Source: an uncultured Comamonadaceae bacterium
GTDB taxonomy: Bacteria; Pseudomonadota; Gammaproteobacteria; Burkholderiales; Burkholderiaceae
Length of the DNA stretch: 21,502 bases
Direction of reading: 5' to 3'
NCBI GenBank assembly: GCA_946482115.1
Contig: CAMLQP010000017.1
Span: forward strand, 1 to 21,502
A model generated the notes under the pieces. That model was not told where the DNA came from and did no database searches. It saw only the letters and a program-made list of their open reading frames with translations. Shown here one piece after another: positions 1 to 7,194 of the stretch. Within the stretch, counting starts at the first letter, position 1. The number at the start of each line of letters is the position of its first letter. The position numbers were made by a program, and so were the translations under genes.

Positions 1-667
1 CCCACAGCGGCACGGCCGGGAACAGGAAGGGGATGGCGCTGGAGGCCATCAGGTGCTCGATGGTGATGGGCTGCAGGTCGCCCCGGCGGCCGGGCCGGCG
101 CCAGGGGCGGACCGGGTGGTCCGCCGCGGTCTGGCAGAAAGTCCAGTGCTCGCCGCTGGTGTAGCTGGAGGCCGTGACCGCCAGCGCCTGCAAGGCACCC
201 TGCTGCAGCGCGAGCTCGACGGCGTTGAGGTCGATGGAGCGGTGCAGCGTGTCCACCAGCGGCAGCGTGTCGAGCAGGGCGCGGTGGGCCCGGACCTGCC
301 GGAACAGCGTCAGCCCGGCGGTCAGCATGCGCCGGCGGCCCCAGCGCGGCGCTTCGAGGCGATAGACTTGGGCGGACCGCAAGGTGCGCCAGAAGGCCGA
401 CAGGCGCGGCAGCGCATGCCAGCCCAGCATGGCCTGACTCGCCAGCCAGGTGGCGTTGAGCGCGCCGGCCGAGGTGCCCAGCAGCAGCGAGAAGGGAAAG
501 GCGTCCGGGGCCTCTTCCGGCTTCATGCGGGCCAGCGCCCTGAGCACGCCCGCCTGGTAGGCGGTGCGCGCGCCACCGCCCATGAGCACCAGGGCGCAGC
601 CACCCGTCACCGGTCGCGCCTGTTCCGGTGCCAGCAGGTTGCTTGCGATCAATGTGTCCAGGGCCAA
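1..667 (-). CDS. Patatin-like phospholipase, 5' part (runs off left edge)
   Basis: The minus-strand frame is open from about 667 to the window edge (222 codons) and carries patatin-family hallmarks. An oxyanion-hole loop GGGAR follows the first beta strand (residues 30-34), and the nucleophile elbow GTSAG has its Ser near residue 66. The catalytic Asp of the Ser-Asp dyad would lie beyond the edge. Patatins are serine acyl hydrolases that release fatty acids from membrane lipids; the substrate here is unknown. No signal peptide is obvious. The start is uncertain. A TTG at 667 has AAAGAGG a few bases upstream and keeps the first beta strand. A GTG at 610 is another option, and the ATG at 583 would delete the strand before the glycine loop. 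It is divergent from the MFS gene. Family assignment is firm, start and function are not. Confidence 0.85.
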   Translation of the reverse strand, partial: MALDTLIASNLLAPEQARPVTGGCALVLMGGGARTAYQAGVLRALARMKPEEAPDAFPFSLLLGTSAGALNATWLASQAMLGWHALPRLSAFWRTLRSAQVYRLEAPRWGRRRMLTAGLTLFRQVRAHRALLDTLPLVDTLHRSIDLNAVELALQQGALQALAVTASSYTSGEHWTFCQTAADHPVRPWRRPGRRGDLQPITIEHLMASSAIPFLFPAVPLW

Positions 668-693
668 GCCAACACCTCTTTCAACCTTTGTCC

Positions 694-1986
694 ATGACCG
701 TCCACACCCTGAGCCCGCGCCGCGAGGCCTGGCTGCTCCTCACCATCGCCGGCATCCAGTTCAGCCACATCGTGGACTTCATGATCATGATGCCACTGGG
801 CCCGCAACTCACGCGGATTTTCGGCATCGGCGACGCCCAGTTCGGCCTGCTGGTGTCGTCCTACACCTTCGCCGCCGGCGCCTCGGGGCTGCTGGCGGCC
901 GGCTACATCGACCGTTTCGATCGCAAGCGGCTGCTGCTGGCGCTCTACGGCGGCTTCGCGCTGGCTACGCTGGCCTGCGGCCTGGCGCCGACCTACGGCG
1001 CGCTGATGGCGGCGCGCATCGCGGCCGGCGCCTTCGGCGGCGTCCTCACCGCCGTGGCGCACACCATCGTGGCCGACGTGATCCCGTTCGAGCGCCGGGG
1101 CCGCGCCGCCGCGGTGGTGATGTCCTCGTTCTCGGTGGCCACGGTGGCGGGCGTGCCAGCCAGCCTGTGGCTGGCGGCCTGGGCGGGATGGCACGCCCCC
1201 TTCATCGCCATCGCCGTGCTGTGCGCCGGGCTGGCCTTGGCCGCGTCGCTGACCCTGCCGCGGCTGAGCCACCACCTGGCGGGTGGCGGGGCGGGGGTGT
1301 GGCGCGGCATGGCCGAGGTGGTGGCCGACGCCAATCACCGCAGGGCGTTCGTGTTCTCGGCGCTGCTGATGACGACCGGCTTCACCCTCATCCCTTACAT
1401 CACCCTGTTCAACACCTCGAACGCCGGGCTGCAGGACCACCAGATTCCGCTGCTGTACCTGTTTGGTGGCATCGGTTCGCTGCTGAGCGCGCGCTGGGTC
1501 GGGCGCCTGACCGACCGCCACGGCAAGGTGCGCGTGTTCGGCTGGATCGCGGCCCTGGTGCAGCTGCCGCTGCTGGGCGTCGCCCTGGCACCCGAGGCCT
1601 GGCAATGGCTGACCGGAACGCCGCTGCGCGCGCCGGTGCCGCAGGTCGGCCTGTTGCTGGTGGTGGCGATGTCGACCGCGATGTTCGCCATCATGAGCGG
1701 GCGCATGATCCCGGGCATGGCCATACTGGCCTCGGCGGCGGAGCCAGCGAGGCGCGGCACCTTCATGGCGTTCAATGGAGCGGTGCAGTCGGCCGCCATG
1801 GGGCTGGCGGCACTGGTTGGCGGGCTGATCATCTCGCGCGACGACAGCGGTCTGCTGCGCCACTTCTGGGTGGCGGCTCTGGTGGGCTGCGCGGCCAGCC
1901 TGGCCAGCATTTGGGTGGCCAGGGGCCTGACGCTGCACAACCAGCAGTCTGGCCCAAAGTCTGACGCAACGCAAGAAAAGGCCTGA
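694..1986 (+). CDS. MFS transporter, DHA1-type exporter
   Basis: A 430-residue, strongly hydrophobic protein with about 12 predicted membrane segments. The motif-A loop between TM2 and TM3 reads [10 protein letters not shown], as in proton-coupled major facilitator antiporters. The TM4-TM5 region has an [11 protein letters not shown] stretch followed by a glycine/proline-rich helix, as in DHA1 (AraJ/drug efflux) members. It probably exports a small molecule across the inner membrane; nothing shows the substrate. The ATG at 694 begins a short cytoplasmic N-terminus ([13 protein letters not shown]) directly before TM1. The in-frame ATG at 628 would overlap the divergent patatin gene and adds residues unlike a transporter. 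No strong Shine-Dalgarno precedes 694. Confidence 0.9.
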   Translation: MTVHTLSPRREAWLLLTIAGIQFSHIVDFMIMMPLGPQLTRIFGIGDAQFGLLVSSYTFAAGASGLLAAGYIDRFDRKRLLLALYGGFALATLACGLAPTYGALMAARIAAGAFGGVLTAVAHTIVADVIPFERRGRAAAVVMSSFSVATVAGVPASLWLAAWAGWHAPFIAIAVLCAGLALAASLTLPRLSHHLAGGGAGVWRGMAEVVADANHRRAFVFSALLMTTGFTLIPYITLFNTSNAGLQDHQIPLLYLFGGIGSLLSARWVGRLTDRHGKVRVFGWIAALVQLPLLGVALAPEAWQWLTGTPLRAPVPQVGLLLVVAMSTAMFAIMSGRMIPGMAILASAAEPARRGTFMAFNGAVQSAAMGLAALVGGLIISRDDSGLLRHFWVAALVGCAASLASIWVARGLTLHNQQSGPKSDATQEKA

Positions 1987-2012
1987 ATTTCACACGATGT
2001 TGCACTGCGGGA

Positions 2013-2041
2013 TTGCGTGGCGCACCGGCGAGGGGCATAGT
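2013..2041 (+). promoter_or_regulatory. Candidate sigma-70 promoter for the hibernation factor gene
   Basis: TTGCGT (2013-2018) and CATAGT (2036-2041) are separated by 17 bases. This leaves a leader of roughly 70 nt before the ATG at 2117. Match to consensus is moderate and is read by eye only. The 130-base gap after the MFS gene is long enough to hold an independent promoter. Confidence 0.4.
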
Positions 2042-2116
2042 GAACCGAAACGGTATCTCGTGGCCGGCGGCGCAACCGACCGGCCGGGATCAACGCCGGA
2101 GCAAAGGAGGCTCTAC

Positions 2117-2446
2117 ATGAACCTGACGATCAGCGGTCACCATCTCGAAGTCACGCCCGCCTTGCGCACCTACGTCACCAGCAAACTCGACCGGATATCC
2201 CGCCACTTCGACCAGGTGGTGGACATCAAGGTCTTGCTGACCGTGGACAAGCTCAAGGAGAAAGATCTGCGCCAGCGCGCGGAATGCAACATCCACGTCA
2301 AGGGCCGTGACCTGTTTGCCGAGAGTTCGCACGCCGACCTCTACGCCGCCGTGGACGAACTCGCGGACAAACTCGACCGCCAGGTCCTGCGCTACAAAGA
2401 CAAGGCCCAGGACCATCACCATGAGGGCGTCAAACGCCTGATGTGA
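2117..2446 (+). CDS. hpf: Ribosome hibernation promoting factor (HPF/YfiA family, short form)
   Basis: A 109-residue protein beginning [16 protein letters not shown], with the beta-alpha-beta-beta-beta-alpha pattern of the S30AE/HPF family. The second helix carries [17 protein letters not shown]. The family binds the 30S subunit at the tRNA/mRNA sites in stationary phase and promotes 100S dimers or inactivates 70S ribosomes. The length matches the short HPF/YfiA type (about 95-113 residues) with no C-terminal dimerisation domain, so 100S formation would need a partner such as RMF. A histidine-rich tail (DHHHEG) precedes the end. The start is fixed by a near-perfect AAAGGAGG seven bases upstream. 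It precedes ptsN and hprK, a common betaproteobacterial arrangement, but an intrinsic terminator separates it from ptsN. rpoN, often just upstream, is absent. Confidence 0.93.
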   Translation: MNLTISGHHLEVTPALRTYVTSKLDRISRHFDQVVDIKVLLTVDKLKEKDLRQRAECNIHVKGRDLFAESSHADLYAAVDELADKLDRQVLRYKDKAQDHHHEGVKRLM

Positions 2447-2467
2447 TACATCTGTTGCGCCGCAACA

Positions 2468-2495
2468 AGCCGCCGGTGCCTCCGGCGGCTTTTTT
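2468..2495 (+). terminator. Rho-independent terminator after hpf
   Basis: A perfect 9-bp stem (AGCCGCCGG / CCGGCGGCT) with loop TGCCT is followed at once by a run of T residues. It begins about 20 bases after the hpf stop codon and should end the hpf transcript, giving ptsN its own promoter. Confidence 0.92.
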
Positions 2496-2508
2496 GTGCC
2501 CCCAAATA

Positions 2509-2535
2509 GGTCAAGTTGGGTCAAAGGGGCATAAT
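2509..2535 (+). promoter_or_regulatory. Possible ptsN promoter with tandem GGTCAA repeats
   Basis: Between the terminator and ptsN sit two copies of GGTCAA (2509-2514 and 2519-2524) exactly 10 bp apart, one helical turn. They are followed by a -10-like CATAAT (2530-2535). No good -35 hexamer lies at the normal distance, so the repeats may be an activator site, or the resemblance may be chance. Confidence 0.3.
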
Positions 2536-2556
2536 TCCCCGGTCTGAGAGGCCTTC

Positions 2557-3027
2557 ATGAACCGACTTTCCGCCATCTTGCCCGCCGAACAGGTACTGGT
2601 CAGCGTTGATGCCACCAGCAAGAAGCGCGCCTTCGAGGAGGCCGGCCTGCTGTTCGAAACCCAGCACGGCCTGAACCGCGCGCTCATTACCGACAGCCTG
2701 TTCGCGCGCGAGCGTCTGGGCTCCACCGGCCTGGGGCATGGTGTGGCCATTCCGCATGGTCGCATCAAGGGCCTCAAGCAGCCGCTGGCTGCGGTGTTCC
2801 AGCTGGCCAACCCGATCGGTTTCGATGCGCCCGACGAACAGCCGGTGCGCCTCATGATCTTCCTGCTGGTGCCCGAGGCCGCGACCCAGAAGCACCTGGA
2901 AATCCTGTCCGAGATCGCCGAACTGCTTAGCGATGGTGCCCTGCGCGAGCGCATGAAAGGCAGCACCGACGCTGCGGGACTGCACGGCCTGATCGCCAAC
3001 TGGCAGTCGGCCCACGCGCATGCTTGA
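2557..3027 (+). CDS. ptsN: PTS IIA-like nitrogen-regulatory protein (EIIA-Ntr)
   Basis: A 156-residue cytoplasmic protein of the mannitol/fructose-type EIIA family. The active-site motif GHGVAIPHGRIKG contains His67, the residue phosphorylated by NPr/HPr in this family, and LVPEAATQKHLEILSEIAELL follows downstream as in PtsN. In proteobacteria EIIA-Ntr is a regulatory output of an incomplete PTS and affects potassium transport, nitrogen and stress responses. It does not transport sugar. The start is ATG with GAGAGG upstream. It lies between hpf and hprK, whose kinase/phosphorylase product acts on HPr-type phosphocarriers, so the two probably belong to the same signalling chain. No HPr or EI gene is in the window. 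Confidence 0.95.
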   Translation: MNRLSAILPAEQVLVSVDATSKKRAFEEAGLLFETQHGLNRALITDSLFARERLGSTGLGHGVAIPHGRIKGLKQPLAAVFQLANPIGFDAPDEQPVRLMIFLLVPEAATQKHLEILSEIAELLSDGALRERMKGSTDAAGLHGLIANWQSAHAHA

Positions 3028-3105
3028 GCCCACCCCCGCCGCGCTGCGCGCGATCCCCTCGTGGGGGCGTTGCCAGCGGACCGGCGGAGCCGGATCCACG
3101 GCAAC
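3028..3105. repeat. GC-rich intergenic hairpin element (copy 1)
   Basis: The ptsN-hprK gap is filled with a C-tract, a GC-alternating segment, a CCCC/GGGG hairpin with loop TCGT (3055-3066) and a second stem, GGACCGGC with GCCGGATCC, with one bulged base (3078-3095). The layout resembles the element after lptE (10419-10505) and GC-rich repeats I associate with Comamonadaceae intergenic regions. It could attenuate transcription into hprK, but there is no T-tract. Assignment as one repeat family is an inference from layout. Confidence 0.45.
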
Positions 3106-3120
3106 CCTGACTGAACACCC

Positions 3121-4080
3121 GTGAAGGCATCGGTTGTCAGCGCTGATGTGCTGTTCGAGCAGCACCGCGAGGCGCTGCGCTGGCAGTGGATCGCGGGCCT
3201 GAGCGCTTCGGAACGCCGTTTCGACGAGGTGGCCGTCACGGCCGCGCGCTCGGGCGCCGATCTGGTCGGCTACCTCAACTACATCCATCCCTACCGCCTG
3301 CAGGTCATCGGCGAGCGCGAGGTCGCCTACCTGACCAACGCCACGGCGGAGGACTGCGCGCGCCGCGTCTCGCGCATCGTCACACTGGAGCCGCCGGTGC
3401 TGGTGGTGGCGGACAACCAGACCGCGCCCGACGCGCTGGTGTCCATGTGCGAACGCGCGCAGATCCCGCTGTTCTCCACCCACGAGTCCGCCGGCTTCGT
3501 GATCGACGTCCTGCGTGCCTACCTGTCGCGCCATTTTGCCGAGCGCACCTCCATCCACGGCGTGTTCATGGACATCCTGGGCGTGGGCGTGCTGATCACC
3601 GGCGAATCGGGCCTGGGCAAGAGCGAGCTGGGGCTGGAGCTGATCTCGCGCGGCCACGGGCTGATCGCCGACGACGCGGTCGACCTCTACCGCACCAACC
3701 AGACCACCGTCGAGGGCCGCTGCCCCGAGCTGCTGCAGAACCTGCTGGAGGTGCGCGGCATTGGCCTGCTGGACATCAAGGCCATCTTCGGCGAGACCGC
3801 GGTGCGCCGCAAGATGCGACTCAAGATGATCGTGCATCTGGTGCGCCGCGAGACGCTGGAGCGCGACTACGAACGCCTGCCGCACGAGCCGCTGTACCAG
3901 GACGTGCTGGGCGTGCCTGTGCGCAAGGCCATCATCCAGGTGGTGGCCGGCCGCAACATCGCCGTGCTGGTGGAGGCGGCGGTGCGCAACATGGTGCTGC
4001 AGCTGCGCGGCATCGACACCTACCAGCAGTTTGTCCAGCGCCACCGCGACGCCATGGCCAAGGCCGGCGGCGGGCAGTAA
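3121..4080 (+). CDS. hprK: HPr kinase/phosphorylase
   Basis: A 319-residue bifunctional enzyme that phosphorylates a seryl residue of HPr-type phosphocarriers with ATP and removes the phosphate by phosphorolysis. The N-terminal domain runs to about residue 130. The C-terminal kinase domain has the P-loop GESGLGKS at 161-168, the HprK signature [17 protein letters not shown] near 208-224, and the acidic pair in [12 protein letters not shown] (Asp184/Asp185). His146 precedes the P-loop in HGVFMDILG. The length is typical. The start is GTG, because the residues from it ([13 protein letters not shown]) fit the family N-terminus, but no clear Shine-Dalgarno is visible. It follows ptsN and is convergent with fur after only 27 bases. 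In betaproteobacteria its role is regulatory, since sugar PTS permeases are usually few. Confidence 0.96.
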   Translation: MKASVVSADVLFEQHREALRWQWIAGLSASERRFDEVAVTAARSGADLVGYLNYIHPYRLQVIGEREVAYLTNATAEDCARRVSRIVTLEPPVLVVADNQTAPDALVSMCERAQIPLFSTHESAGFVIDVLRAYLSRHFAERTSIHGVFMDILGVGVLITGESGLGKSELGLELISRGHGLIADDAVDLYRTNQTTVEGRCPELLQNLLEVRGIGLLDIKAIFGETAVRRKMRLKMIVHLVRRETLERDYERLPHEPLYQDVLGVPVRKAIIQVVAGRNIAVLVEAAVRNMVLQLRGIDTYQQFVQRHRDAMAKAGGGQ

Positions 4081-4107
4081 ACCGGCCCGTTGGCGCAGCG
4101 CGGGGGC

Positions 4108-4542
4108 TTAACGCTTGTCGCTGCGGTGGGGGCAGCTGTCCTTGGCGCAGTTCGCGTAGAGGGAAAGCGCGTGCTCCTGCAGCCTGAAACCGCGCGACTG
4201 CGCGATGGACTGCTGGCGGCGCTCGATCTCGGGGTCGAAGAACTCCTCCACGCGGCCGCAGTCGAGGCAGACCAGGTGGTCGTGGTGCTGGCCTTCGTTG
4301 AGTTCGTAGACCGCCTTGCCCGATTCAAAGTTGCTGCGGGTGAGCAGGCCGGCCTGCTCGAACTGCATCAGCACGCGGTAGACGGTGGCCAGGCCGATGT
4401 CCGAACGCTCGTCCAGCAGCACGCGGAACACGTCTTCGGCGGTCATGTGGCGCTGCTTGCCGCCCTGGAACACCTCCAGGATCTTGAGCCGAGGCAGGGT
4501 GGCCTTGAGTCCGGTGTTCTTGAGTTCCTCGATGTTGGTCAT
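4108..4542 (-). CDS. fur: Ferric uptake regulator Fur
   Basis: A 144-residue metal-dependent repressor of iron-uptake genes. The winged-helix domain includes the recognition segment [11 protein letters not shown] (residues 48-58). The metal ligands match the E. coli protein shifted by one: His32, Glu80, His86-His87-Asp88-His89, Cys92 and Cys95 ([10 protein letters not shown]), and His124. A C-terminal CAKDSCPH supplies further cysteines (132, 137). It works as a cytoplasmic dimer, repressing when loaded with Fe2+. The ATG at 4542 has GGGAAAA upstream. It is divergent from bamE, an arrangement common in beta- and gammaproteobacteria, and convergent with hprK. No classical Fur box is visible in its own upstream region. 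Confidence 0.97.
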   Translation of the reverse strand: MTNIEELKNTGLKATLPRLKILEVFQGGKQRHMTAEDVFRVLLDERSDIGLATVYRVLMQFEQAGLLTRSNFESGKAVYELNEGQHHDHLVCLDCGRVEEFFDPEIERRQQSIAQSRGFRLQEHALSLYANCAKDSCPHRSDKR

Positions 4543-4644
4543 GCGTTTTTCCCTGAACGGCGGCGGCCGACCGTGTGGCTACAATGCCCGATGATATCGT
4601 CTGGCCGACCTCCCCGCACCCCGTCCCGATCGAGTGCCAAGCCC
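4543..4644. promoter_or_regulatory. fur/bamE divergent promoter region
   Basis: About 100 bases separate the two start codons. On the plus strand TACAAT (4580-4585) is a strong -10 match. The expected start point, near 4591-4593, falls almost on an in-frame ATG at 4591, so the transcript could be very short-leadered or leaderless. No good -35 is visible, as usual in GC-rich betaproteobacteria. I could not assign a convincing fur promoter on the other strand. Confidence 0.5.
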
Positions 4645-5223
4645 ATGCAGACTCCCGAATTCCTCACTCCCGTGCGCTCTGGCGTGCTGGCCGCCTGCCT
4701 GATGGTGCTGGCGGGTTGTTCCACGCTGGGCAACGTCACCGGCCAGATGGCCAGTCTGGGCGGCCTCATCACGCCCTACAAGATCGACATCGTCCAGGGC
4801 AACGTCATCACCCGCGAGCAGGTCGAGGCGCTCAAGCCCGGCATGACCCGCCTGCAGGTGCGCGACGAACTGGGCACGCCGCTGCTCCAGAGCGTGTTCC
4901 ACGCCCAGCGCTGGGACTACGTGTTCACCTACAAGCGCCAGGGCCAGCCCGAGCAGAAGCGCCGTCTGGCAGTGTTCTTCAAAGGTGACGAGCTCGAACG
5001 CTTCGAGGCCGACGAGATGCCTTCCGAGGCCGAGTTCGTGGCCTCGCTGGACGTCAAGCGCAAGTCGGGCAAACCGCCGGTGCTCGAAGCCACGCCCGAG
5101 CAGCTCCAGTCCTTCCACGAGCGCAACAAGGCGCCCGCATCGGCCGCGCCCGCCGGTGCCGAGGCCGCGCCGGCCGCCGCCGCGCCCGCCGCCAGCTACC
5201 CGCCCCTGGAAGCCGCTCGATGA
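4645..5223 (+). CDS. bamE: Outer membrane assembly lipoprotein BamE
   Basis: A 192-residue lipoprotein (SmpA/OmlA family) of the BAM complex, which folds beta-barrel proteins into the outer membrane. A signal peptide ends in the lipobox LAGC, so Cys25 would be lipidated. The BamE fold region contains [18 protein letters not shown] and the aromatic stretch [10 protein letters not shown]. The protein is longer than E. coli BamE (113) because of a C-terminal extension ending in an Ala/Pro-rich low-complexity tail (about 165-186). ATG 4645 is the conservative start. An in-frame ATG at 4591 would add 18 residues and sits just after a -10-like TACAAT. The stop overlaps the dapB start (ATGA), indicating translational coupling. 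Confidence 0.92.
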   Translation: MQTPEFLTPVRSGVLAACLMVLAGCSTLGNVTGQMASLGGLITPYKIDIVQGNVITREQVEALKPGMTRLQVRDELGTPLLQSVFHAQRWDYVFTYKRQGQPEQKRRLAVFFKGDELERFEADEMPSEAEFVASLDVKRKSGKPPVLEATPEQLQSFHERNKAPASAAPAGAEAAPAAAAPAASYPPLEAAR

Positions 5224-6026
5224 GCGCACACCGCATCTGCGTCGCTGGCGCGGGTGGCCGCATGGGCCGCATGCTGATCGAGGCCGTGCACAACGCCGAC
5301 GACTGCGTGCTGGCCGGCGCGCTGGACGTGCCCGTGAGCCCGGCCATTGGTCAGGATGCCACCGCCTTCCTGGGCCACGCCAGCGGCGTGGTCATCACGG
5401 CCGACGTGGCGGCTGGCCTGGCCGGCAGCGACGTCCTGATCGATTTCACCCGCCCCGAGGGCACCATGGCCCACCTGCGCGAGTGCGTGCGCCTGGGCCG
5501 CCAGCTGGTGATCGGCACCACCGGCTTCAGCGACGCACAGAAGGCCGAAATCGCCGAGGCCGCGCAACGCATCGCCATCGTGATGGCGCCCAACATGAGC
5601 GTGGGCGTCAACGTCACGCTCAAGCTGCTGGAAATGGCCGCCAAGGCGCTGTCCACCGGCTACGACATCGAGATCATCGAGGCCCACCACCGCCACAAGG
5701 TGGACGCGCCCAGCGGCACCGCGCTCAAGATGGGCGAGGTGATCGCCGAAGCGCTGGGCCGCGACCTCAAGGACTGCGCCGTCTATGCCCGCGAGGGCGT
5801 GACCGGCGAGCGTGACCCGTCCTCCATCGGCTTTGCGACCATACGCGGCGGCGACATCGTGGGTGACCACACCGTGCTGTTCGCCGGTACCGGCGAGCGC
5901 ATCGAGGTCTCGCACAAGTCGTCCAACCGCTCCGGCTACGCCCAGGGCAGCCTGCGGGCGGTGCGTTTCCTGGCCGGCCGGCCGGCCGGCCTCTACAGCA
6001 TGTTCGACGTGCTGGGCCTGAACTGA
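5220..6026 (+). CDS. dapB: 4-hydroxy-tetrahydrodipicolinate reductase
   Basis: A 268-residue NAD(P)H-dependent reductase producing tetrahydrodipicolinate in the diaminopimelate/lysine pathway, which feeds peptidoglycan and protein synthesis. The N-terminal Rossmann motif is [10 protein letters not shown] (8-17) and GTTGFS begins at 99. The catalytic signature [15 protein letters not shown] (154-168) supplies His156 and Lys160, equivalent to E. coli His159 and Lys163. The length is normal (E. coli 273). The start codon overlaps the bamE stop by four bases. It is cytoplasmic, and its placement with bamE, exbBD and lptE makes the operon envelope-oriented. Confidence 0.97.
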   Translation: MSAHRICVAGAGGRMGRMLIEAVHNADDCVLAGALDVPVSPAIGQDATAFLGHASGVVITADVAAGLAGSDVLIDFTRPEGTMAHLRECVRLGRQLVIGTTGFSDAQKAEIAEAAQRIAIVMAPNMSVGVNVTLKLLEMAAKALSTGYDIEIIEAHHRHKVDAPSGTALKMGEVIAEALGRDLKDCAVYAREGVTGERDPSSIGFATIRGGDIVGDHTVLFAGTGERIEVSHKSSNRSGYAQGSLRAVRFLAGRPAGLYSMFDVLGLN

Positions 6027-6048
6027 CCCCCATCCCCGCGAGGACGGT

Positions 6049-6702
6049 TTGAGCGCCTGGCAGCTGTTCCAACAGGCCGACGCACTGGGCAAGGGGGTGG
6101 CGCTGCTGCTGCTGCTCATGTCCGTGTCGAGCTGGGCCGTGCTGCTCTGGAAGGCACGCCTGCTGCGCCGCGCCGTGGCCGATGCGGCCATCGGCATGCC
6201 GGCGTTCTGGCAGTCGGCCAGCATGGATGACGGTGTCGCCCGCCTGCAGGCGCTGGACCGCGAGCAGGTGCTGGTGCCGCTGGTGCGTGCGGTGAGGGAC
6301 GTTCAGGCGCGGCAGGCGGACGCCGCCGGCACGCTGGGCGGCAGCGCCGTGGTGGTCCAGCAGCTCACGCGCGCCCTGCGCCAGGCCCTGCACGCGGTGC
6401 TGCTGCGCCTGCGCTGGGGCCAGGTGCTGCTGGCCAGCGTGGGGGCGACCGCGCCCTTTGTCGGTCTGCTGGGCACGGTGTGGGGCATCTTCCACGCGCT
6501 GGTGGCCATGTCGGGCCAGCAGCAGGTCGCCATCGGCGAGGTGTCCGGCCCGGTGGGCGAGGCGCTGGTCATGACGGCCGCCGGCCTGGCCGTGGCGATA
6601 CCCGCCGTGCTGGCCTACAACATCCTGGGCCGCCAGATCGCCCGCCTCGAAGCCGAGCTCGAAGGCTTCGCGCGCGACCTGCGTGACCGTTTCTCGGCCT
6701 GA
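6049..6702 (+). CDS. exbB: MotA/TolQ/ExbB proton channel family protein
   Basis: A 217-residue inner-membrane protein with three predicted helices (about 15-35, 125-148, 171-192). It carries the family motif GATAPFVGLLGTVWGI (132-147) and a conserved C-terminal helix LVMTAAGLAVAIPAVLAYN. With an ExbD/TolR partner such proteins form a proton channel that powers TonB- or Tol-dependent work at the outer membrane. The start is TTG, read from GAGGACGG just upstream and from the lack of an earlier suitable codon after dapB (22-base gap). exbD follows after 10 bases. No tonB, tolA or tolB is in the window, so ExbB versus TolQ cannot be decided by context; a short periplasmic N-terminus favours the TolQ-like layout. 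Confidence 0.9.
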   Translation: MSAWQLFQQADALGKGVALLLLLMSVSSWAVLLWKARLLRRAVADAAIGMPAFWQSASMDDGVARLQALDREQVLVPLVRAVRDVQARQADAAGTLGGSAVVVQQLTRALRQALHAVLLRLRWGQVLLASVGATAPFVGLLGTVWGIFHALVAMSGQQQVAIGEVSGPVGEALVMTAAGLAVAIPAVLAYNILGRQIARLEAELEGFARDLRDRFSA

Positions 6703-6712
6703 GGCGCCCGCC

Positions 6713-7156
<444 letters not shown>

Positions 7157-7161
7157 GCGCC

Positions 7162-7167
7162 TAAAAT
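7162..7167 (+). promoter_or_regulatory. Possible -10 element upstream of leuS
   Basis: TAAAAT lies in the 38-base gap between exbD and leuS, in otherwise very GC-rich sequence, about 27 bases before the leuS ATG. No recognisable -35 accompanies it. It suggests leuS can be transcribed separately from the bamE operon. Confidence 0.4.
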
Positions 7168-7194
7168 CCGGGCAGACACCCGCACCGCCTGCCC

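Noticed and set aside
564..1964. Plus-strand open frame of about 466 codons in another frame of the MFS gene
   Set aside because: Arg/Gly/Ala-rich composition and no membrane pattern; the transporter frame explains the region.
2521..4044. Open frame of about 507 codons on the minus strand opposite ptsN and hprK
   Set aside because: It covers two recognised genes and the terminator region, with low-complexity antisense composition and no motifs.
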